From positions 1 through 64,000 of the forward strand of contig SKXL01000077.1 of NCBI GenBank assembly GCA_007128425.1: a stretch of 64,000 bases of DNA, in the 5' to 3' direction. Shown here in pieces: positions 8,912 through 17,720 of the stretch. Position 1 is the first letter of the stretch, and each line of letters opens with the position of its first letter. This DNA is from Balneolales bacterium (lineage in GTDB: Bacteria; Bacteroidota; Rhodothermia; Balneolales; Natronogracilivirgulaceae). The notes under the pieces were generated by a model, which had not been told where the DNA came from, ran no database searches, and saw only the letters and a program-made list of their open reading frames with translations. Made by a program: the position numbers and the translations under genes.

Positions 8912-10498
8912 TCAGCCTATCTCTCTACGCATACGAGCCACAGGTATGTTGAGCTGCTCCCGGTATTTGGTGATCGTTCTTCGGGCGATGGGATACCCTT
9001 TCTTTGCGAAGATACCCGCCAATGCCTGGTCACTCAGTGGATTCATCTTGTCTTCCTTACCAAGCAGATCAAGCAATATATTTTTAATTTCCCTGCTTGA
9101 TATCGCCTCCCCGGTCTCGTTCTCCATACCCTCATTGAAAAAATACTTCAGTTCATGCACCCCAAAAGGAGTCTGTACATATTTTCCGTTTACAACCCGG
9201 GAAACGGTGGAAATATCCATCTCAATGCGGTCGGCAACATCCTTCAGAATCATAGGTCTTATTCCCTTGCCGGTCTTGAAGAATTCCTCCTGCAATGCAA
9301 CAATCGTTTTCATCACCGACATAAGTGTGTTTTTACGCTGTTGGATGCTCTCCATAAACCAGCGTGCCGATTCCATTTTATCCCGAATAAACCGGCGCGT
9401 CTCGTCATCACCGGTTTTCCTGCTCCCTTTTCCGATCGATTCCCACAGCTCCCGGTAGTGTTTTGAGATTCGGACAGAGGGGGTATTTCTGTGATGCAAC
9501 CGAATCACAAAATCTCCGGCAGCTTCACCAGAATCTTCCAGGGATTCTTCATAATAAACCTCAAAGTCGGGAACGACGAACTGTTCCGGATTGAGGTACT
9601 CATCAGATTCTCCTGGTTTCGGGTCCAGATTCATGATAATCTTGTTGGCCTCTTTGAGCTGTTCCTCTGTGATATTCAGTTTTTTGAGAATCTGGTCATA
9701 ATGCTTTTTTTTGAAATATGGCCAGGCTTTGTCAATAATTTCCAATGCCAGATCTCTTGCCGGACGACCCGACTCCATGAGTTCCAGCTGTACCATCAAA
9801 CACTCACGCAGGTTTCTGGCTGCAATACCCGGGGGGTCCAGTCGCTGAATCTGACGGAGTACATCTTCTGCCTCACTGTATGGAACAATCACCCCTTCAC
9901 TGAAAGCAACAGCATCGATGATAGAATCCAGATCGCGTCTCAGGTAACCATCGGGGTCAACGGATCCGATGATTTCTGCAGCTACCTTTTGAAGATCATC
10001 ATCCAGATCCAGAAGCTTGACCTGCTGCTCAAATTGTTCCATGAAACCGGATTTATACTGCCTGGGAGTATCTTTCCAATCATCTTCTCCACTTTTGTAC
10101 GCCGGAACATACTCCTGATCATCGTCCTGGAAATAGGTCTCCCAGTCAATTTCCCTGTTTTCATCCACAACGGCCTCCTCCTCGGATGCCTCCGCTGAAG
10201 AGTCCTTATGTTCCTGTGATTCCGGTTCTTCGGTTTCATGTGCAGAATCAAGTGTATCAGCAGAATCCGGCTCATGCTCTTCACCCGGATCATCGCTAAC
10301 TACTGAATCACTGTCTCCGGCTTCCAAACCAATGTCATCATCCAGCTCAAGTATCGGATTCTGTTCAATTTCCTGCTTTACCCGCTGTTCCAACATGAGT
10401 GTCGGCAGCTGCAGCAATTTGATGTATTGTATTTGCTGCGGAGACAGGCGCTGCTGGAGCGCCATTCTCTGCTGAGTGGATTGAGACTGTTTCATCAT
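8912..10498 (-). CDS. rpoN: RNA polymerase sigma-54 factor
   Basis: Sigma-54 directs RNA polymerase to -24/-12 promoters and needs an ATP-dependent activator. Region I is visible as QRLSPQQIQYIKLLQLPTLM followed by EIEQNPILEL. Region II (residues about 50-130) is strongly acidic (repeated Asp/Glu). The core-binding domain has LDPPGIAARNLRECLMVQL, the DNA-binding part has MDISTVSRVVNGKYVQTP, and the RpoN box is ARRTITKYREQLNIP near the C terminus. 528 residues is slightly long because of the acidic region. It is translationally coupled to the upstream DUF3109 gene by an ATGA overlap. No enhancer-binding activator gene is in the window. Confidence 0.97.
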   Translation of the reverse strand: MMKQSQSTQQRMALQQRLSPQQIQYIKLLQLPTLMLEQRVKQEIEQNPILELDDDIGLEAGDSDSVVSDDPGEEHEPDSADTLDSAHETEEPESQEHKDSSAEASEEEAVVDENREIDWETYFQDDDQEYVPAYKSGEDDWKDTPRQYKSGFMEQFEQQVKLLDLDDDLQKVAAEIIGSVDPDGYLRRDLDSIIDAVAFSEGVIVPYSEAEDVLRQIQRLDPPGIAARNLRECLMVQLELMESGRPARDLALEIIDKAWPYFKKKHYDQILKKLNITEEQLKEANKIIMNLDPKPGESDEYLNPEQFVVPDFEVYYEESLEDSGEAAGDFVIRLHHRNTPSVRISKHYRELWESIGKGSRKTGDDETRRFIRDKMESARWFMESIQQRKNTLMSVMKTIVALQEEFFKTGKGIRPMILKDVADRIEMDISTVSRVVNGKYVQTPFGVHELKYFFNEGMENETGEAISSREIKNILLDLLGKEDKMNPLSDQALAGIFAKKGYPIARRTITKYREQLNIPVARMRREIG

Positions 10499-11082
10499 AC
10501 TTGCACACCGTAATTCGTCCGCACTTCTTCACATGCGTGAACAAATTCAGAATACCATGCACTTCCATAGGCTCGTATCAGGGCATCTTTCAAAAAATCG
10601 GAGAGATACACACCATCCGTCTCACCACGTTCACACGCAGCACCACACAGGGATGGAACATATTCAAGATTCAGGTAGTCCAGTTTACCCACTTTCATGA
10701 CCCTTACGGGAAAAAGGTGACAACTTAGCGGCTTTATCCAGTCAAATCGCCCTTCCAACCATGCTTTATGAATTCCGCAAAAAGCAATATCATTTTCATC
10801 ATAGGTAACAAATACACACTCCTGTCCATCAGTACAGCTCAGTTCCGGAGCCTTGTATCCGTTCCTGATCAGACCTTCTGCCATGACAACTTCTCTGGCC
10901 CTGGGACGCAGTTCCGTTTGCAACGCTTTCCATGCCTTATTGATGACAGGTATCTCATTTTGTGTGACAGGAGCACCCGCATCACCTATAACACAGCATC
11001 CACCTTTGCATCGTAAGAGATCGCACGAAAAACGAAACGTTGCTATGTCATCGGAAATAATAGTGTGTTGAACCTGAAACAT
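10495..11082 (-). CDS. DUF3109 family cysteine-rich protein
   Basis: 195 residues. The conserved head FSCDLLRCKGGCCVIGDAGA and later cysteines (ELSCTDGQECVF, CGIHKAW, LSCHLFPVRV, LCGAACERGE) match the DUF3109 family found widely in Bacteroidota. The many paired cysteines suggest a bound metal or iron-sulfur cluster, in the manner of YkgJ-type proteins; the function is not known. No signal peptide, so cytosolic. It overlaps rpoN by 4 bases, so the two are co-translated. Confidence 0.88.
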   Translation of the reverse strand: MFQVQHTIISDDIATFRFSCDLLRCKGGCCVIGDAGAPVTQNEIPVINKAWKALQTELRPRAREVVMAEGLIRNGYKAPELSCTDGQECVFVTYDENDIAFCGIHKAWLEGRFDWIKPLSCHLFPVRVMKVGKLDYLNLEYVPSLCGAACERGETDGVYLSDFLKDALIRAYGSAWYSEFVHACEEVRTNYGVQV

Positions 11083-11189
11083 AAATAAACTATTCAGTTC
11101 TGCGCATTTAAGACTTCAGCCGGATGATATATACTTATTATTGATATCATTCCACTTCCCTAAAATATGCAAAAATGCGCTGTTTTCTA

Positions 11190-12392
11190 TCATTCTCTGA
11201 GTGCGAATTTCTTTCCGGGTCTTTGTTCAATTACTCCTTCCAGTTCGAGCTGAAGCAGCACGGGCAGAAGGTTGTGCGTGGCGGATCCAATCTGGCGCGA
11301 GAGTGCATCTATATGCAAAATCTTCACCTCAAGCAACGTAACAATTTTCTGCTGCAATGGATTGAGCACGCGTTTGTTGTTCTGGGCACGCCCGCGTTTG
11401 CGAGAGGCTTCCAAACCGTCAACAGAATGCGCCTCATAACATGCCGCCCGGATGGCAGCCGGAAGTTCTGCCGCAACATCTTCGGCATTGCAAATCAACT
11501 TGCCCCAACCCCGTTGAATAATGATGTTGCACCCTTCACCCCGTTCGTTTCTTATGTCGTGCGGCACAGCAAAAACCTCACGTCCCTGTTCAAGTGCCTG
11601 GCCAACCGTTATCATACTTCCCCCATTGATCCCTGTTTCCATGACAACTACCCCAAGTGACATGCCACTGACTACTCTGTTGCGAACCGGGAAATGATGC
11701 GCGTCAGGCTTGGTACCTGGTGGATATTCACTGATCAGCGCACCGCCGCTGTTCAGTATGTCGTGAGCCAATCTTCGGTTTCCTGCGGGATAGACACGAT
11801 CCAGACCGCATCCCAACACAGCTACGGTGCACCGGCACTGTTCCAGCGTAACTTTGTGAGCCAATGTATCGATGCCATGTGCCAATCCACTAACAATTCC
11901 GGCATGAACGGCTTCCGTAATAGCCCTTGTCAATGTAATGGTCAGTTCACGACCGGTGGCAGAAGGCCTGCGTGTTCCGACCACAGCTATAAATTCATTT
12001 TTCAGAGAATTTGGATCACCCTTTATCCATAATATGGCCGGCGGATCGTAAATATGCCGCAACCTGAAGGGATAGCATCTATCAGCCGGTGTGATCAATT
12101 TCATCCGGTGCTTGGCGGTCATCATGAGCACCCGGTCGACCTCATTCCATTTTCTGAAATGGTGTATGGATCGGGCCACTCCAACTCCAATAGATGGTAC
12201 TTCAGCGATCTCCTCCCACTTTTTTGAAAAAACTGCCATCGGATCCGAAAAATGTTCAAACAATTTCCTGATCCTGCCTGCACCTACAGATGGAATCATG
12301 GATAGCGCAAGGCTTGCCCGTATATAATCCTCTCTTGAATCCGATTTTTTTTTCTGGCCGGAGTCCTCTTCAGCCGTTTTTTTTATTTCCAT
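11190..12392 (-). CDS. dprA: DNA processing protein DprA
   Basis: DprA binds incoming single-stranded DNA during natural transformation and loads RecA on it. The 400-residue protein has an N-terminal helix-hairpin-helix region (SMIPSVGAGRIRKLFEHF), the extended Rossmann domain with IAVVGTRRPSATGRE, VSGLAHGIDTLAHKV and NGGSMITVGQALEQGREVFA, and a C-terminal winged helix (about residues 340-400). Length is normal for three-domain DprA. Its start lies 23 bases inside obgE, so translation is probably coupled. Presence of dprA alone does not prove competence; no com genes are in view. Confidence 0.94.
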   Translation of the reverse strand: MEIKKTAEEDSGQKKKSDSREDYIRASLALSMIPSVGAGRIRKLFEHFSDPMAVFSKKWEEIAEVPSIGVGVARSIHHFRKWNEVDRVLMMTAKHRMKLITPADRCYPFRLRHIYDPPAILWIKGDPNSLKNEFIAVVGTRRPSATGRELTITLTRAITEAVHAGIVSGLAHGIDTLAHKVTLEQCRCTVAVLGCGLDRVYPAGNRRLAHDILNSGGALISEYPPGTKPDAHHFPVRNRVVSGMSLGVVVMETGINGGSMITVGQALEQGREVFAVPHDIRNERGEGCNIIIQRGWGKLICNAEDVAAELPAAIRAACYEAHSVDGLEASRKRGRAQNNKRVLNPLQQKIVTLLEVKILHIDALSRQIGSATHNLLPVLLQLELEGVIEQRPGKKFALRE

Positions 12393-13356
12393 GAAGCATC
12401 TCCCAGATACGTTCTTTCAATGTATCCAATCCAAAGCCTGAAACAGCTGAAACCGGCACATAGTCAGCATCCAGATTCGGTGTTTGTTCCAGTATGTGTT
12501 CAGGAAACAGATCCAGATGTGTTACAGCTACAAGTCTGGGTTTGTCCAGCAGGTCTTTTCGGTAGGCGTAAAGCTCATTGCACAGTATGCGGTACTCCTC
12601 TGCTACATCACTCATACCGTTGATAACAAAAAGAAGCACTTTGTTTCTTTCAATATGGCGCAGAAACCGTAGTCCAAGTCCCTTCCCTTCATGGGCCTTT
12701 TCGATGATCCCCGGGATGTCGGCCATTACAAAGCTGCGATGATCCGGCATCTGAACCACACCCAGATTTGGTTCCAGAGTTGTGAATGGGTAGTCGGCGA
12801 TCTTTGGCCTGGCCGCCGAAAGAGAGGATAACAGAGTGCTCTTTCCTGCATTTGGAAATCCTACAAGCCCGACTTCGGCAATGAGCTTCAACTCAATTTC
12901 TACCACAACTTCCTCCCCCGGTTCGCCCGGTTGAGCGTAATCCGGTGTCTGATTCGTCGCAGTTTTGAAGTGGGTATTACCCAATCCCCCTTTTCCTCCC
13001 TTGGCCAACACCAAATGCTCGCCGGGCTTCACCACTTCACCGATGAAACGACGTGTCTCGCTTTCATAGGCAACGGTTCCCAAGGGTACCCGAAGAATTA
13101 TATCCTCCCCCTTTTTACCCGTTTTCTGTGATGTGCCACCGGGTTGTCCTTTTTTAGCCTTCAGAAATTTTCTGTAACGAAGATCCAGCAATGTATTCAT
13201 ATGGGCATCGCCTTCCAGCTTGATGCTGCCTCCATTGCCACCATCTCCACCATCAGGTCCGCCTCTTGGGACGTATTTCTCCCTTCGGAAGTGCGCCATT
13301 CCGGCTCCGCCGGCTCCGGCTTTCAGGTACAGTTTTGCATAATCGGCAAATCTCAT
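12370..13356 (-). CDS. obgE: GTPase Obg/CgtA
   Basis: Ribosome-associated GTPase needed for 50S assembly and stress control. The glycine-rich OBG fold (VPRGGPDGGDGGNGGSI) fills residues 1-158; the G domain follows with G1 GFPNAGKSTL, G3 DIPGIIEKAHEG and G5 SAVSGFG. The guanine-specificity motif, usually NKxD or TKxD, reads THLD (VAVTHLDLF), so the lysine is replaced by histidine. There is no extra C-terminal domain after residue 328, as in many FCB-group Obg proteins. The start ATG at 13356 gives the canonical MRFADYAKLYLKAG. Confidence 0.96.
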   Translation of the reverse strand: MRFADYAKLYLKAGAGGAGMAHFRREKYVPRGGPDGGDGGNGGSIKLEGDAHMNTLLDLRYRKFLKAKKGQPGGTSQKTGKKGEDIILRVPLGTVAYESETRRFIGEVVKPGEHLVLAKGGKGGLGNTHFKTATNQTPDYAQPGEPGEEVVVEIELKLIAEVGLVGFPNAGKSTLLSSLSAARPKIADYPFTTLEPNLGVVQMPDHRSFVMADIPGIIEKAHEGKGLGLRFLRHIERNKVLLFVINGMSDVAEEYRILCNELYAYRKDLLDKPRLVAVTHLDLFPEHILEQTPNLDADYVPVSAVSGFGLDTLKERIWEMLHGNKKNG

Positions 13357-13552
13357 GGGAAACAGATAGGTAGAAAATTTCAGTTTTGAATAATAAAAAA
13401 AAGCAAGCTGTCAGTCAGCCGGAATTTCTCTCTCATTTGTGCGAACAGTTACTCTTTTTGTGCTGTTACCGTCCAGCGAAAAAGGATAAACATTTACATG
13501 ATAATGACGGACCGGGAAGTCCGAATAAAAAAATCAGTAAGGATAACCGGAT

Positions 13553-14404
13553 TTATTCCTCAAATTTATGAAGAAGGATTTTCAGCAGTCTCGAAAGGCG
13601 GTTTTTCATTTTATTGCGGGAAACGATAAAATCCAGAAATCCATGCTCCAGCAGATATTCCGAAGTCTGGAAACCATCAGGCAAATCCCGGCCAATGGTT
13701 TGTCTAATGACACGCGGACCTGCAAATCCGATCAGCGCACCCGGTTCAGCGACATTGAAATCACCAAGCATGGCAAAACTGGCGGTCACTCCGCCGGTGG
13801 TCGGATTGGTCATCACAGAAACGTAGGGCACCTTCTCCTCATGAAGAAGCGCAAGTTTGGCCGAGGTCTTGGCCATTTGCATCAGGCTCAGAACACTCTC
13901 CATCATCCTGGCCCCGCCGGATTGTGATATGATGATCAGAGGGATCTTTTTTTCTCTTGCAAAATCAATGGCCAAACCGATTCGCTCACCGACAACAGAA
14001 CCCATACTTCCGCCAATGAACCGGAAATCCATACACGCAACAACAATCTCAAGATCCCGCATTTTACCCGTTGCTACTTTAACGGCATCGGTCAAACCGG
14101 TTTTTTTCTGAGTTTCCCTGATACGGCTCTCGTATGTTTTTCGATCCTTGAATGAAAGGGGGTCAACCGGCCGGATATGATCACCCATCTCCCGGAATAC
14201 CCCTTCATCGAAAAGCAGCTGGAAATAGTCTTCGCTACCAATCGGAAAATGATAACCACTAACCGGATCAACCCAGCTGTTTTCCTCCAGCTCCCGGCGA
14301 TGTACGGTTTCTCCGGTGGTCGGTACTTTCACCCAAATACCTTCCGGCATCTCCTTGGGTGATTTGGTCACAATATTTAAATCTTTTCGCTCGAACCAAC
14401 TCAT
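13553..14404 (-). CDS. accD: Acetyl-CoA carboxylase carboxyltransferase subunit beta
   Basis: Transfers the carboxyl group from carboxybiotin to acetyl-CoA, the first step of fatty-acid synthesis, in complex with AccA. The crotonase-like core shows FIGGSMGSVVGERIGLAIDF, IIISQSGGARMMESVLSLMQ, SVMTNPTTGGVTASFAMLGD and ALIGFAGPRVI. The N-terminal zinc ribbon found in E. coli AccD is present in outline but all four cysteines are gone (WVKVPTTGETVHRRE and WVDPVSGYHF). I choose the ATG at 14404 (MSWFERKD, 283 residues), as in related AccD proteins; a GTG at 14452 overlaps the tsaB stop and would add 16 residues. Confidence 0.95.
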   Translation of the reverse strand: MSWFERKDLNIVTKSPKEMPEGIWVKVPTTGETVHRRELEENSWVDPVSGYHFPIGSEDYFQLLFDEGVFREMGDHIRPVDPLSFKDRKTYESRIRETQKKTGLTDAVKVATGKMRDLEIVVACMDFRFIGGSMGSVVGERIGLAIDFAREKKIPLIIISQSGGARMMESVLSLMQMAKTSAKLALLHEEKVPYVSVMTNPTTGGVTASFAMLGDFNVAEPGALIGFAGPRVIRQTIGRDLPDGFQTSEYLLEHGFLDFIVSRNKMKNRLSRLLKILLHKFEE

Positions 14405-14448
14405 AACCGTATGTTTTTCCTGTTCAACCCATGCAGGTATTACTCCAT

Positions 14449-15225
14449 TCACAAACCGGAGTAATAATAAGGCTCAAAATGTTCCGGTGCGACTTTTTTT
14501 ATCAATTTTTCCAAATGATTCTGTGAAATTCGCCCCAAAGCGCATAAAATATGCCCTGCACCTACTACATCAGCTTCGGACAGCATCGGCAGTTTTTCTG
14601 TTGGCAGGGCTCTTGCTTCAGCAGCCCTCCTGATTCGATCCACACCTGTCCCCACCAGCAAACAGCCCGAATTCCATCGATCCAGCACTTCCGGAATTTC
14701 TCGTACGACCACTTCCGAAAGCGGAACGATGCCGTTCTCCACAAATCTCCACGTCTGGTGATACAGGTGGTTTCTTCGTGCGTCAATAACGCAATCGCAT
14801 CCGGCAAAATCGGTTAAATTATTTTCGTAATCCGTTTTCAACCCGTAATTCGAATCTTCCACTGCCATGCTACCCTTTGTGTTTTTCATCAATAGCTCTC
14901 TGGCACCCATGGCGAAAGAGCCTAATGTGTGACAGGCAAACAATGGAATTCCGGTTTCAAAAAGCAGGCCTTTTGCGGCGCTGCTTGCCACCCTGAGTCC
15001 GGTATAGGAGCCGGGACCTGCGCTGATGATCATCGCTCCCAATTCGCGGACTTCCAGCTTGTGCTCACGCAATAGCTCCTCAACAAATACGAAGGTGAGT
15101 TCGGAGTGCACCCCTTTCCCCTCTTTGCGTTTTTCATAAACCCGACCATCCGAAAGACGTAATGCAACCGAACAGACCGGTGTTGCCGTTTCTATCGATA
15201 ATATGGATTTGCGTGTTTCTATCAT
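14449..15225 (-). CDS. tsaB: tRNA threonylcarbamoyladenosine biosynthesis protein TsaB
   Basis: Partner of TsaD in making t6A37 on ANN-decoding tRNAs. ASKHA fold seen in ILSIETATPVCSVALRL, the histidine-containing GVHSELTFVFVEELL, and the motif AMIISAGPGSYTGLRVASSA. 258 residues; the family is usually 220-240. The extra length lies between about residues 115 and 150, around the stretch MAVEDSNYGLKTDYENN. It sits just upstream of accD and 41 bases after the PmoA-family gene on the same strand. Confidence 0.93.
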   Translation of the reverse strand: MIETRKSILSIETATPVCSVALRLSDGRVYEKRKEGKGVHSELTFVFVEELLREHKLEVRELGAMIISAGPGSYTGLRVASSAAKGLLFETGIPLFACHTLGSFAMGARELLMKNTKGSMAVEDSNYGLKTDYENNLTDFAGCDCVIDARRNHLYHQTWRFVENGIVPLSEVVVREIPEVLDRWNSGCLLVGTGVDRIRRAAEARALPTEKLPMLSEADVVGAGHILCALGRISQNHLEKLIKKVAPEHFEPYYYSGL

Positions 15226-15266
15226 GCCAAATGATATTGAGCAGTAATATCTTCAAAAAACTTTGC

Positions 15267-16259
15267 CTATCCGCCTCCTTCACCCCGGGCGTATAAATCA
15301 AACTGCTCCTGCAACTGTCTGTGTTCCATTTCACCATTGTAGATCAGATAGCGTACCCTGAGTGTCAATTCCTCTCCCTTACGCAATACATAGGTACCTT
15401 CCTCATCCTTTCCGGCAACATCTTTCATAGCAAAAAAATTGCATGCAGCAAGCCCGTAGTCTCTAACATGCCATGCGGGAAGCCGAAAATTATCAGGGTG
15501 CGAAAACAGCGCAATTCCATGCCTGCCTTCCCCTTCAACCGGACCCGAATAGTCCATCCAGGGAGCCGGAGTGCCATACACTTCGCGCTCACCGGACTTG
15601 CCGTAGGCGTTGGTAAGCATGCCTTTTCTGTTGCCCTGAATTTCGGTGCGAATGCGAAAAGCAAACAACCCCTCCTTGTCATCACCAAAGGTGACATCAC
15701 CATAGCTTGCCCTGAATGTAACCGACTGATCGAAATAGCGTACCGTGTCAGGGGTATCATAGAAGATGTATTCACGGATTTCATCAACCAGCGGGTTTAC
15801 CCGGTCGTCTACCCACAGATTTCTTGCCATAATGGTTCCACGGGACGCTCCGGAAACCGCATGAACGTCTTTGGTGATGACTGGTTCGTTATGCCAGTGA
15901 TCGTATCCATTGATGTCACCAAATGCCGTCCATAGAGACTGATGATGGGGATGATCGGTGATCTCCGGGTCATCTGTACCCATTGGCCAGTTTCTGGTCA
16001 CGGCAATTCCGCTTGCGGCATGGACCGGCCACAGAAATGGAATGCGCAGACTTTCATGAAATTGATAAGTCGTGAAGTGTTCGCCCCGCAAGTAAACAAC
16101 AGCTTCGCCATTCTCTTTGTCGAGCACGATATGCACATTCTTCACATGTGCATCAAAAGCGGCAGCAAGCGACTCTGATACACCCCGTGCCGGTAATTCC
16201 GATAGCATAATAACCGGCAGTATTATTACAAACATCACCAAACCTGTATAACGATACAT
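15267..16259 (-). CDS. PmoA family (DUF6807) secreted protein
   Basis: 330 residues with an N-terminal hydrophobic signal (LVMFVIILPVIMLSELPA). The key stretch ITDHPHHQSLWTAFGDINGY, with a His-rich DHPHH motif, and the later NLWVDDR, GTPAPWMDYSG and HPDNFRLPAWHVRDYGL identify the PmoA family (PF14100), a beta-sandwich group common in Bacteroidota and Planctomycetota. It was named after a supposed methane oxygenase link, but the real function is unknown; a carbohydrate-related role is often assumed from context elsewhere. No sugar-degradation genes adjoin it here. Confidence 0.85.
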   Translation of the reverse strand: MYRYTGLVMFVIILPVIMLSELPARGVSESLAAAFDAHVKNVHIVLDKENGEAVVYLRGEHFTTYQFHESLRIPFLWPVHAASGIAVTRNWPMGTDDPEITDHPHHQSLWTAFGDINGYDHWHNEPVITKDVHAVSGASRGTIMARNLWVDDRVNPLVDEIREYIFYDTPDTVRYFDQSVTFRASYGDVTFGDDKEGLFAFRIRTEIQGNRKGMLTNAYGKSGEREVYGTPAPWMDYSGPVEGEGRHGIALFSHPDNFRLPAWHVRDYGLAACNFFAMKDVAGKDEEGTYVLRKGEELTLRVRYLIYNGEMEHRQLQEQFDLYARGEGGG

Positions 16260-16389
16260 ATTCTGTCATTTTTTAATGAATAACGTAATTTACAGTTAAT
16301 ATATCGTTGCCGGATTACTTTAACAAAGGACAAAACCCTTTGAAATACTGTGGATTGCCAAAACCGACTGATAAAATGAACCTGCCCAA

Positions 16390-17631
16390 TTACTCATATC
16401 GCAAGGATTCAACGGGGTTCACCAGTGCCGCTCTGCGTGCAGGAAATATACCGGCCGCCAGTCCAATCATGGAAAGCACACCGCAGGTCATAATCATCGC
16501 ATCAGCAGACAGGACCGGGTTACCAAGAAAGTCAGCCACACCGCCCTCCAGATTCAGGCTCTGTACCCCGATTATCAATCCGGAAGAGAACAGGACTCCC
16601 GCGGTACCACCTAACATGCAAATAAAGATAGCCTCAAAAATAAATTGCGAGATGATGTGACGATTCTGAGCACCGATCGCTTTTTTGACTCCGATTTCGC
16701 GGGTTCGCTCTTTGACCACCACATACATGATGTTGGCCACACCCACTCCGGCTATCAGCAAGGTGAAGAAACCAACCGAAAAGAGAAATATTTTGACTCC
16801 CATGGCGACCTGCGACTGGATGCGTTCCGCCTCGATGAAATCCCACACGCCAATCGCCTGTTTGTCATCGGCATGAAAACGGTATTTACGTGACATGATT
16901 TCACGCACCCGGTATTCGACCCGCTCCTGGTACATCGGATCCGACGGCCGGATCAGAATACCTCCCAAACGCATGGGATTATAGGTTTGACGGTAGGTAG
17001 TATGCGGAATGATGGCCCGACGGGCATCCGGACCGTTATTCATGGCCATCTGCATTTTATCTTGCATAACACCGACGACCGTATAGGGGTTGTTGTCAAT
17101 AACCAGGCGATTTCCAATGGCATTGCCGTCGGGAAAGAGCTGGCCGGCCACTTCGTGTCCCAGAAAAACAACCCGCCGTTGTTCCGCCACATCACGTGCA
17201 TTGATAAACCGTCCGCCCGCAACCGGGTACATCGACCGCATTTCGTCAAAACCGGCGTCAACCCCTTCCATATAGGTGTTTGTTGTAGCATAATCAGATC
17301 GCAGGCTCACACTCCGGCCATACTGGGCAGAGATCAGCTCAATCTGCGGGATGGATTGGCGCAGGATGTCGATATCCTCCTCGGTAAAGCGAATCCTGCG
17401 GCCCACATCAAGGCCTTCATACGACCTGCTGGTTTGGCCGCCGTAAAACATCATTACCTGATTTCCGCCACCGCGCAGACCTTCCATCATTCGAATACCG
17501 AGCCCTTCGCCAAAGGCAAGCAGAGTGATCACAGCAATCGTACCCCAGCAGATAGCAATGATTGTGAGGCTTGTGCGGAGTTTCTGCTTCCGCAGATCCT
17601 GTAAAAATTCTCTGATCAGATTGGTCCACAT
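16390..17631 (-). CDS. MacB-type ABC transporter permease
   Basis: 413 residues with the MacB/FtsX layout: one membrane helix near residues 20-43 (TSLTIIAICWGTIAVITLL), a large periplasmic domain (about 50-270), then three helices (FSVGFFTLLIAGVGVANIMY, then two more before the C-terminal NPVESLRYE). The stretch VKERTREIGVKKAIGAQNRH is typical of these permeases. MacB-type systems use mechanotransmission to move cargo from the periplasm rather than across the inner membrane. This gene lacks a fused ATPase. It follows a second permease (28% to 35% alike by eye) and a MacA-like adaptor. Confidence 0.92.
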   Translation of the reverse strand: MWTNLIREFLQDLRKQKLRTSLTIIAICWGTIAVITLLAFGEGLGIRMMEGLRGGGNQVMMFYGGQTSRSYEGLDVGRRIRFTEEDIDILRQSIPQIELISAQYGRSVSLRSDYATTNTYMEGVDAGFDEMRSMYPVAGGRFINARDVAEQRRVVFLGHEVAGQLFPDGNAIGNRLVIDNNPYTVVGVMQDKMQMAMNNGPDARRAIIPHTTYRQTYNPMRLGGILIRPSDPMYQERVEYRVREIMSRKYRFHADDKQAIGVWDFIEAERIQSQVAMGVKIFLFSVGFFTLLIAGVGVANIMYVVVKERTREIGVKKAIGAQNRHIISQFIFEAIFICMLGGTAGVLFSSGLIIGVQSLNLEGGVADFLGNPVLSADAMIMTCGVLSMIGLAAGIFPARRAALVNPVESLRYE

Positions 17632-17720
17632 GGCTGGTTCCTGTATTTATCGTTAATTAGCTGTGGTTTCAATTATTTCACGATTTTACTTGCATTGCAC
17701 CGAAAATTACTGTTTGTGTA

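Noticed and set aside
13508-13523. Hairpin CGGAC-CGGGAA-GTCCG after accD
   Set aside because: The T-run is on the wrong side for the leftward accD transcript, and on the plus strand it is followed by A, so it does not qualify as a terminator.
16260-16389. Possible remnant of an ATPase gene next to the MacB-type permeases
   Set aside because: The gap is only 130 bases and holds no Walker motif in any frame.
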